Shown here one piece after another: positions 55,815-64,000 of a stretch of 64,000 nucleotides of DNA. This DNA is from Paguma larvata. Lineage: Eukaryota > Chordata > Mammalia > Carnivora > Viverridae. A model generated the notes under the pieces. It had not been told where the DNA came from. It did not search any database and saw only the letters and a program-made list of their open reading frames with translations. Position numbers and translations under genes: made by a program. The DNA is taken from contig CM057835.1 in NCBI GenBank assembly GCA_030068075.1, forward strand, positions 40,356,715 through 40,420,714. The letters are read 5' to 3'. Position 1 is the stretch's first letter. The number at the start of each line of letters is the position of its first letter.

Positions 55815-57163
55815 GGAGAAAACATAAAACTGTAGAATATGAAGTTCCCTACTTTAAGAAATTCAATTCCAATCCTGCAAAAGAAAAAAACGTCTGCTGT
55901 TTTCTCCCACTTTGTGATCACAAAACAGCTGAGTGTGCTGTCATCTAACTGGCAGGAGGAGAACTTAGCTCCGAAGAAACCCACTTGAAGAGGATTAGTT
56001 TTTTGGTCCACAGAGTAGAGTCAGCAGCCAGGAAATGCATTGAGTGGGTCCAGTCTCCTGGGCGCCTCACTTGACCTTCTGCAGGTTGTGAAAGTTCTGC
56101 ATGCTCCTTTCTATAGCTTCATCTATGGCACGGTGGCCCGTGACCTTTTTGGCCCTCACGGCTGTAATAGTAGAATGTGCTAGGCAGCGCGACCGACATT
56201 GGTATGAACATGGGCTGGAGCTGGATGACAGGACTGTTCGCCGTCACCAGGAGGGATATGGGGAGCGGGGAGGCACGGGTAGCAAGCTATCCAGTAGGGA
56301 ATGTGGTACTTGGGGGCCTTGTAGTCGAGGCCTGTCAGGATGGGAGACAGAAATGTCCAGAAAGGGATGACTTAGTGGTTGGTGATGTGAAGTGCCTTCT
56401 CACTCACCGCCACATCTCAGGAGAGGTACTTACTCTGCAGCCAAGGTGTCTGCGCACCGTGTTCTTCCCCCGTTTCCAATCACACACTTCACCTTGCCTT
56501 TCCCAGCCGCCTCGATGAGGACGGAGACCAGCTGGGAGTCTCTTGGGCCACGAGGGCAGGTGGCCATGGTTAAGAAATGCCTCTCCGGGGTGTCAGCCTA
56601 GGACCGCTCTCTCCTGTAAGACTTTTGTCTCCATGTAGTGGTCTATGGGTTCATGGCACAGGGAGGTCTTCAGTTCCATTCTTAATGTTGACCTCCTCAA
56701 AGATGACACTGGCACTGCTGGTTAAAATGAGTTTCTGAATCCCAGCCTCCATGCAAGTTTCAATGGCATTTCTAGTGCCAATGTAATTCACTCTATAAAA
56801 TAGCTTTTTGTTGTTACTGATTGGTGGGGGTGACATGCAGTGGACAACTGTCCTTATACTTCTAAGAGTTGGGTACAGATTCTGTTAGCTGTAGGGGTCG
56901 CCCAGAAAGAACTATATCCAGGGATTGTTGTACCCTTGCCACAACATTCATAGAGTAACCTCTTGACTAGACACTGTTCCACCACATGCTGCCTGAGGAA
57001 TCTAGAGACTCCTTCCTATCACTGGGCATTTACTGGCCCTTCAAACAGTGCTCACACAGTTCTCAGCCTCCCACCTGCAGGGGCCCCTCTGGCCGGTCTC
57101 AGCGTGCTCTCAGCTTGTACCCAAAGGTCTCTAGCTGCCAGGGCCACTCTTTTCTCTGGTGCA
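55815..57163 (-). pseudogene. NSDHL: processed pseudogene of NSDHL (sterol-4-alpha-carboxylate 3-dehydrogenase)
   Basis: Minus-strand translation follows NSDHL in order. A decayed N-terminal Rossmann start lies at 57005-57035 (CPVIG, with the glycine-rich loop broken by a stop). An open run at 56651-56836 contains [32 protein letters not shown] and IKNGTEDLP. The catalytic YxxxK survives as YMETK (near 56625). Then come [18 protein letters not shown], a stretch equivalent to [33 protein letters not shown], and the C-terminal end [18 protein letters not shown] with its stop at 56067-56069. The parent protein removes the C-4 carboxyl group in cholesterol synthesis at the ER/lipid droplet, and its gene is spliced and X-linked. 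Here all exon sequences are contiguous, so this is a retrocopy. Disabling changes include an in-frame stop after ERAVLG, a one-base frameshift after EDLP, and deletions of about 25 bp (at NTV/DFTFVENV) and about 12 bp near the C-terminus. Sequence 55815-56066 is taken to be 3' UTR. No function expected. Confidence 0.93.
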
Positions 57164-57199
57164 GTCATGTTGATGTCAAGGACCATATTTTTTCATAAA

Positions 57200-57565
57200 T
57201 AATTAACTTTTTAATTAACTCTATTTTTCCAGAATAGAAATGTCTTTATTGACTTGTTCCTCTGCCATTGAACCTAATGCACCTTCATTGTAAGCTATGA
57301 AATAAATTTTTAAGTAAACATTTTAATGAAGAACACTATAATTATCCACAACCAAGAATAATCATTTTTAATATATTTGCTGAATGTCTTTCTAGTTTCT
57401 ATTGCTTTTCCCTTTCTCCCCTTCTTTTTGGGCCCCATCCCTTTCTTCTTTCCCTCCTTTTCACCTTCTAAACCAAAAATAACCATCAGAGGTTGCATTT
57501 CTTTAGGACTTTCATTTTTCACTTACTATAGTTTGGACATATCCAAAAGCCAACTACATAATCAT
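57200..57565. other. unassigned AT-rich sequence
   Basis: No gene or repeat named. Pyrimidine-rich at 57405-57460. Confidence 0.35.
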
Positions 57566-57569
57566 TTTT

Positions 57570-57850
57570 AATTTCCACAGAGTATTTTTTTTTACTGTAT
57601 AGATCTAGACTATGTATCTAAATACTGTTGATGACCGTTTAAGCTATATTATTTTGCACTACTCTAAACAACTCAGGTGTACAAACCCTTGCGTGCTTTC
57701 CTTATAATATGTCTGATTATTTAGACTAAATTTTCAGAAGTGACATTTATAGGTCAAAATATCCACACACTAAATATCATGCTGCCTATAGTCAAACTGC
57801 CCTCCAAAATGTTGTACCTGGCCCTGGGGAATTATCATTTTTACTATCAT
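57570..57850 (-). mobile_element. old LINE-1 (L1ME-like) remnant, antisense
   Basis: 'gattatttagactaaatttt', 'cagaagtgacatttataggt' and 'gtcaaactgccctccaaaat' fit the antisense L1 ORF2 3' block. Confidence 0.45.
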
Positions 57851-58029
57851 TTTTATCATGTCTTTTTATTTTTTATTATCAATTTTCTATTTGTCTATCT
57901 TATTTTTGGGAAAAAACATTCAATTTGCACTTATTGGATGACGAGTGAGGTTGCATATTACTGATATTTTAATGACTATATTTTTAAAATGATATCATAA
58001 TTATGTCCTACACATTCTAGTTGTCTATT

Positions 58030-58037
58030 CTCTCCTT

Positions 58038-58069
<32 letters not shown>
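58030..58069. repeat. (CT)n microsatellite
   Basis: Imperfect CT/TCTC array with a CCTC interruption. Confidence 0.88.
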
Positions 58070-58509
58070 AATATTATGTTTCCCTATTTGACTTAAAGAT
58101 TTATTGCAATAATTTTTTGTCCTATGTACACAATAATTTTCTTTATTTGAAGTAAACCTTTCAATTGTTTATTCGTGGTATTATATAATCTAAAATATTT
58201 TTCTTAATGATATCTGAATTGGTTTCATGTTTTAGAAAATTCACCCTTCACCATGATGTAAAAAATAGTAACTGAAAACATTCTTCTAGAGCCCTGAAAA
58301 ACCATAATACATGTAGTTTAAGTCAGATGCCTGGACAGAATTCCCTCTCATGGGAGCACTTGTCCTTATGAGAATTTTTTTTCCTTCCCAAATTTAATTT
58401 ACCCTTTCTTCTTTAAATGGAACAAGTAGATCATATAACAATAAGTAGTGAATTTCCAATGTATTTGGAAATATTGAGTAAGATATAGGGAGGCATTAGT
58501 TTTATAGCT

Positions 58510-58654
58510 TTCCTCCTTCTTCTCTCTCTCCCTCCCTTCCTCCCTCCCTCTCTTTCTCCCTCCCTCCCTCCCTCCCTCCCTCCCTCCCTCCCTTCCTTCC
58601 TTCCTTCCTTCCTTCCTTCCTTCCTTCCTTCCTTCCTTCCTTCCCTCCTTCCTA
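58510..58654. repeat. long polypyrimidine tract: (CTCC)n followed by (CTTC)n
   Basis: About 145 bp of pure C/T on this strand: mixed CT/TCC units, then a CCCT array to about 58592, then a CTTC array to about 58654. The tract is homopurine on the other strand and forces a glycine/arginine/lysine/glutamate-repeat frame with no gene value. Confidence 0.95.
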
Positions 58655-58659
58655 TATGT

Positions 58660-59765
58660 TTATTGTGTGCCAATTTAATGCCATAGGCACCATTCAATGT
58701 TTCAGAGTTATAACAAGGACAGGTAAATTGAATAAGAGACTAGACTAGAATTTCGCAAAGACAACCTAAGGGAATCATGGAAAGCTCACAAAAAGAAAGA
58801 CATATGTAGTATGAACGCAGTTTCAGGCTATGAGTCAGATGCGCGAAATGGTGACTTTTTTTTTTTTCAATAGAAATATTCCCATTCAATTTGATGTGAG
58901 AAAACATAATCTTTCTTAGTCAATTCATATAAACTTAGCCAATTTGAGATTTAAAAAAATGAATTTAGTTTCTTCCTCAATCTTGCAGTTTTGGGGGGAA
59001 CATTTTTCCTGGATGTACCCAAAATATCATCATATCTGAAGGAGTGGGAGGCACCCAGTCTCTGCTATTGACGTCTTTTATGTTGGCTTGTGCTGAGAGA
59101 CCTCTCATCTGATTCATTCACCATGGCCACCAAGGCATGTCTTTGTAACCGCTGCGAATCTTTTTCAGCCCACCAGCTCTGGGTGCCACATCCTGGACAC
59201 TCCCAGCCAAGGAGCATAGAAGGGGCTGGAGGATTGCGTGCTCCTTGTGTCCGATCAGAGCATGTGAGGACTCTCCTGACATGGCCTCAGGTTGCTTCCT
59301 GGCATGCAAGAAACATGTCTCCTCCTGAAGCATCAGTGAGGTCAATCTATCCCTCTTATGTGCATACACTGTGAAGCTAACCTGAGGTAGGGCAAAATTC
59401 AATGCTCCTTCAATGACTCTCACTCTCTGACTCTTCTCACTTCTTCCCAACTTGCAAAAATCTTTACCGTTTCAAGTGCCTGGAGGTATCACTTACCGAT
59501 CAATTATTTATTCACCCTGTGCCTATACTGATACCAAGAACTTGGCTCTTGATGTTGTAAAGATCTAGCTTTTTGTGACTTAAAAAGCTAAAGAATCTGC
59601 CAAAAGTTTTGTTTTTAAATTTTTTATACAAAACCTAAACATTCATTCTTTCTATCCCCGTATCTACAGTTATGATGGTTACCTAAGAGAGATCAGCATG
59701 CCCAAGTCTGATCTTTTTCTGGTTCTTTTTATTCTGTTTCCCTCTTTTTCTCTGTTTACTCTCTT
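58660..59765. other. unassigned interval with GC-richer stretch
   Basis: 59040-59410 is GC-richer and holds overlapping frames of 94 (plus) and 110 (minus) codons without recognised domains. No named repeat. Confidence 0.35.
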
Positions 59766-59772
59766 TTTACTT

Positions 59773-59825
59773 CACACACACACATGCACGCGCACGCACA
59801 CACACACACACACCCCACACACACC
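59773..59825. repeat. (CA)n microsatellite
   Basis: CA array with CG-containing units (gcacgcgcacgcac) and a CACCCCAC interruption. Confidence 0.93.
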
Positions 59826-59829
59826 CTTA

Positions 59830-60565
59830 TACGTTCTAAATAGACAAACTAAATCATATATAGTATCCTCACTCAAAGGCTTGATAAAAGGAAGAGCTTA
59901 GGTAATATTTAAGTGTCATGTAAAATCTTTCACTATAAAGAGGTACCAAGAGTAAAGAATTTATAAAATTTAATAGGCTTTATACACATTTTCAAGATTA
60001 ACAAATCCTGGGGAGATATTTACAGTGAATTTCTTATATGTTTTGCTTGCTATTTATACTCACAGTTTTAAAATTTTAATTCTGTAAAACATGCCTTGCA
60101 GATTTTGCTTCATTAGTCACTAAGTGGGAAAGAAAGGTCAACCAAAGAATGAGACATAGTGTTCCAGCCTCTAGACATGAAAAAACGGGAAGGCAGGTCC
60201 AAAGTCTTTTCAGGAAGAATGTTTTCTTTATCTCCTTATATTTTTCCTATTCCCTTCATCACGCTGCTTTCACACATTCTGCAATTAAGCACCAGCAAAT
60301 TAAATATGTCACCCAGTTTGCAAGCCTGCCCTCTGAAGATGCTCTTTGTAATAGTTCTTTTTTCTGTGTATACGAATGTACTAAAATTAATAAATGCAGA
60401 ATATATAAAAAAGTGTATAATGAATTGTTGTCAACTTGCCCAGTTTATATAGAAATGTACTTTTGTTTGTTGCATTTAATGATTGGTTTTCTAGGTTAAT
60501 TTAACTGTAGGTGATAAAATGCCAGAGAGATTAGTATAGGATCACATTTGAGTTTATTTTTTTGG
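59830..60565. other. unassigned sequence
   Basis: Two overlapping frames (60149-60499 and 60159-60452, in different phases) have no recognised domain. No repeat named. Confidence 0.35.
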
Positions 60566-60569
60566 TATT

Positions 60570-60720
60570 TACCCAGGAAATATTTATTGATCACCTGCTA
60601 TGTGCCAGGTACAGATATAGGTACTTGGAATGCTTCAATGAACAAAAGACACAAAAAATTCTTACAAATCCAGGTCTTCCTTAAGCTTACATTCTAAGTG
60701 AGACAATCAGTATCAACAAC
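60570..60720 (+). mobile_element. ancient mammal-wide interspersed repeat, family unassigned
   Basis: 'ttattgatcacctgctatgt', 'gccaggtacagatataggta', 'cttcaatgaacaaaagacac' and 'ttaagcttacattctaagtg': same class as at 7540 and 14375. Confidence 0.5.
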
Positions 60721-60896
60721 CAATCAACTCTATGCACTCGGAGAAGGTGATGAGTCCTATCCAAAGAGCAGAGCAGGGTAAAGGGGGACAGAAGTTCAGA
60801 AGTGGAGAGAAGGTTGAAATTTAATATGAATATGCAATGCATATTTGCAACTACATATACAGCATATACAATTACATACACAGTATATGCAATTCT

Positions 60897-60928
60897 GTGT
60901 ATATATATATATATGTATATATATATAT
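60897..60928. repeat. (TA)n microsatellite
   Basis: About 14 TA units with one GTA interruption. Confidence 0.9.
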
Positions 60929-60934
60929 GAAACA

Positions 60935-63810
60935 AACAAATATTTTTGCCATCTTTGCTTTGGCTAGGATCATATTTGAATTTAAATGTTAGAATTAGAT
61001 TTGAGTCCACCACCTCCTGTTACTACTTTATCACCAATCCAGTTGTGTGGTTCCAGCTCTAAATTCTCCATTTATTCCAGTATCCTACAGAGCTCACACT
61101 AAATATTTTAATATCAATGCTTCCTTAAAAGTCTGGGACAATAGTAGGAATCTCATTGTAGGAGAAACCACAGGAGGTTAAGCCTTGGGTTCCTCCTTCC
61201 TGTGGTTTATGGTAGTGTAACGGTGGTGGAGTAATCGGCTCACTGCAATTTGTTATTTCAAAGCTATTAATGTTACTCACACCTATAATGAAAAAGTCAA
61301 GAATTTTTATTTAAGTATACTTAAGTGTCTTGGAAAGAGTAATTGATTAGTATGTTCATCCCAAATAGAATATCTATAACTTCTTAAAATATTCTCTTTA
61401 TAAATCGTTGAAATGTTGCTAAAAAAACATAGGAACAGCTATTGAATATAGTATCAAATTTAGAACAACTTCATACAGGAGTGGTGATTTAGACGTGACT
61501 CTTGGCATAACTATTACTGAAAAATTCTATAAATCAAATAGTATAGAATAACTTTAAATACATAATTTCTGAAAGTGCAATTACCCGCATAAAAAGGTGC
61601 AAATTAGAAGTTCTGTGTATGTTACATTTTCTTTTGGGCTATGGTAGCAATTCCACAAACCTATGTGACATGGCTTCTTATTTGCCCAGTTGGTCTTACC
61701 TTAGCACTCTATTTTTTATTCCTTTAACCTTAGACATTTAGAGGTAAAGCCTTAGAACATATATTTACAGTTTATGCATGCAAAAATATTTTTCAAAGAG
61801 TATGCTTTTGATATATTTGATGGAAAAGAAGCTGCAGGTAACTTTTATTAATGTATTCATCAAGTATTCATTTTACATGTTTATTGAGCTCCTAACTTGT
61901 TCTACGGACTCTGGGTAAGGTGATAGAGTGTCATTTTTACATAGGTAGAACATCGTAGTAATGGAGTAATAAGTGAAAAATTACTAGGTAAAGTGAAAGT
62001 TAACTTTTGTTTGCTCCCAACTTTTTAAAAAAAACTTCCCTGCCTCTTTTTGGAGATATGGAAAGAGACAGAGAACATTTTAGCAGAGCTGTAGAGATCA
62101 ATATTATTTTATCTTTGGAAAATAGTGAACCCTGTCTTAATGGAACCTGTATGTTTTATCTTGAAACCTCTTATTGCCATTTCTATATATTCCAGAAAGT
62201 TGTTCAGACTGACAGCTAGGGTATCTGGGAAAATGGTTAACTTCCACATATCATCTTCCCAAGAAATTCTGTGAAGCTCTGTGCTGTGCACTTTTGCCTA
62301 TCACAGGCACATGTTTTGAATTAAAAGTAAAAGTAATGATATTTTAACCAGAAAGATTTACATAATTAGCAACAAAAATCTAAACAAATGAAGTGAGAAG
62401 ACTTGCCAAGAGGAATTCTCTTGAAGAGGTGAATACTGGGTTCGTCATTAACAGAGAGAGGAAAAAAGAAGCCGCAGAATCGTCTATGAACAAGCACAGC
62501 AGTGACAATTTCTAGCTCCTTATGTATGCTCATATGGACGTCACACCTACCTCTAGAAGAGCTACTACCCTGTTTTAGTCACATTTATTTTAAATGCTTA
62601 TGTTCCCCTCCTAGTGTATATGAAAGAAGCCTACAGGGAAGGAAGCATGCTCTACTCATTTTCAAACAGTAAAGGAATAAATAAACAAATGATTGTGTGT
62701 GTGCGATTAGTTTGCTAAAGAGAGAAGAAAGGCTGACCTTGACAAGCATTTATGGTGATGGCTTCTTTGAAACAAAGCTGGCTTAGGTGGATGTTTCAGA
62801 TTCATGTCCTGGAAAGTCAACTGTGAGATGGATACTTTTAGGGTCAGCCCTTGGGATCTACAGTTCTGAAAGGGAGGCACTGAGGCAGGACAGAAGGAGA
62901 TGTTGAGAATGCAATTCCAATCATAGCCTCAGCCAAACGCATGGAGAGAGCGCTGCAGCTAGAACGACCTTCCAGCATTATAGGCCAACTTGTCAGGACT
63001 CTGTATGCCGTCATTGATGACCCATTGGGTGTTGGGCAGCCTGGGAAGGGGGAATAACTTCTCTGCAGTGACTCTGTGCGATGAGGCAATCTCTGATGTT
63101 CCTGGCAGTTGAGAGCTGTCTACTTGTCAGCACTCTGCAGCTGGGGCAACTTCAATGATGTACTCCTTCATCGATAGGGTTCTGGGTGGTATATTACAGT
63201 GTCCATGGCAGTGGAATAAAACTAGATTATAAAGACCATGGCATTCAGAAAGAAGGATTTAGAGGAGATAAAATTATCAATGGTGAACACGTGTCTTTTT
63301 TTTAGGGCACAATATACCATAAAGTTCTCTCTACCGTTCATACGCAGGTTGCAAAAGACTGGGCGGAGAGATCAAAGCTGAAGGAGTTAGTTTAGAAAGT
63401 TGTTTGAGTGATTCTGTCATGAGGCAATGAGGACCTGAGAAAACTAAAATCCACAGAGATAAGCTGAATTGAAGCTGATGCCTGAATTAATTGAGGGGTT
63501 GGAGAGGTCTGCCCCAGAAAGTTTTCAGCTTCTATGTTTCACTCTGTCTATATTTTGCACTTAATATGAGGTACACATTATTATAATTTTATTCTATAGC
63601 ACAACAACTAGGTACTTTGAGAGTTTAGATGCATCATCCGAGTCTTCCTTTCTGGAAAGGGAGGAAGACTAGATTTGTCTGACTGTGGAGACCGTACTTT
63701 TTTACACCTAATCACATATCTTTTCTGTGAACTGATAGGCTAGAGCATACATTTCATCTTTGAAGTGCAAATTGGCTAGAGGATGACATGGAAATATGAT
63801 GATAAAAGAA
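60935..63810. other. unassigned interval
   Basis: 2.9 kb with no supported gene. A weak remnant of the 'tttattgagctcctaacttg' class is at 61850-61930. 62830-63230 is GC-richer with an 81-codon minus-strand frame (62844-63089) and no recognised family; an old LTR/ERV internal segment is conceivable but unproven. Confidence 0.35.
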
Positions 63811-63815
63811 AATGA

Positions 63816-64000
63816 GGGGCGCTTGGGTGACTCTGTCAGCTAAGTCAGACGCTTAGCTCGAGCTCACAGTTGTGAGATCAAGCCCCGTGTTGAGCTCTGA
63901 AAGGAGTGTGGAACTTGCTAAGATTCTCTCTCTCCCTTTCACTTTGCTCCTCCCCCCACTTGTGCACACACGCTCTCTCTCAAAATAAATAAATAAACAT
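63816..64000 (+). mobile_element. carnivore tRNA-Lys SINE, older form, cut by window end
   Basis: Head 'aggggcgcttgggtgactct', a short body without the felid 'gctgacagctcagagcc' segment, then 'gattctctctctccctttca' and a tail 'aaaataaataaataaacat' running to the last base. Resembles the general carnivoran subfamily, as does the copy at 8372-8600. Confidence 0.88.

Noticed and set aside
56101..56601. Plus-strand open frames of 69-113 codons in 56.1-56.6 kb
   Set aside because: They are antisense shadows of the NSDHL retrocopy.
56063..57163. Intact NSDHL gene
   Set aside because: Stops, a frameshift and small deletions break the frame, and introns are absent, so it is a processed pseudogene.
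58510..58654. CRISPR-like regular repetition
   Set aside because: Tetranucleotide simple repeats without spacers, in a mammalian genome.
58431..58697. 88-codon minus-strand frame with GGRE/GRKE repeats
   Set aside because: Forced by the polypyrimidine microsatellite. No independent coding signal.
1..64000. A novel multi-gene system (defence, biosynthetic or mobile cassette)
   Set aside because: The window contains no cluster of intact genes. Everything coding-like is a repeat, a pseudogene or a chance frame.

Overview
The window is nuclear DNA from a carnivoran mammal, almost certainly a cat (family Felidae). The main evidence is 22 copies of the tRNA-Lys-derived carnivore SINE. Most carry the felid body signature: a head of the type 'ggggcgcctgggtggctcag', a middle of 'gctgacagctcagagcctgg', then 'tctgtgtctccctctctc' and an AAATAAA-rich tail. 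The 3' ends of carnivore/felid LINE-1 elements, MIR, L2-like LINE and MaLR-type LTR fragments are also present. Base composition is AT-rich and CpG-poor. I see no bacterial, phage or plasmid signal.

No intact protein-coding gene, spliced exon, CpG island or complete RNA gene could be supported. The window reads as intergenic or deep intronic sequence. Almost all short open frames are chance frames or frames forced by SINE and microsatellite repeats. The exception is a decayed intronless copy of NSDHL (sterol-4-alpha-carboxylate 3-dehydrogenase) on the minus strand at about 55.8-57.2 kb.

Layout. 0-9 kb: L1 3' end, MIR, a cluster of antisense SINEs, then a tRNA-Tyr 5' half joined to an L1 tail (6.7-6.96 kb) and an old L1 split by a SINE. 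9-17 kb: sparse, with two LTR-like stretches, a MER5-like DNA transposon and four sense SINEs. 17-24 kb: mostly unassigned sequence with an AT block and a long purine-pyrimidine microsatellite. 24-31 kb: old L1, two SINEs, MIR, L2, the longest open frame of the window, and a pair of inverted L1 3' ends. 31-42 kb: unassigned sequence, simple repeats, three SINEs with or without target duplications, MIR and an antisense MaLR LTR. 42-55 kb: L2/L1 fragments, the youngest-looking SINEs with long target-site duplications, and tandem AT duplications. 55-57.2 kb: the NSDHL-L1 composite. 57-64 kb: L1 remnant, a long polypyrimidine tract, CA/TA repeats, unassigned sequence and a SINE cut by the window end.

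No system of cooperating genes is present. The most notable objects are two composite insertions that look like products of L1 reverse-transcriptase template switching: a 37-nt tRNA-Tyr 5' half fused to an L1 3' end and bracketed by an imperfect target duplication, and an NSDHL cDNA joined without its own poly(A) to a 5'-truncated L1 3' end on the same strand. Repeat family names come from remembered consensus features, not from a database search.
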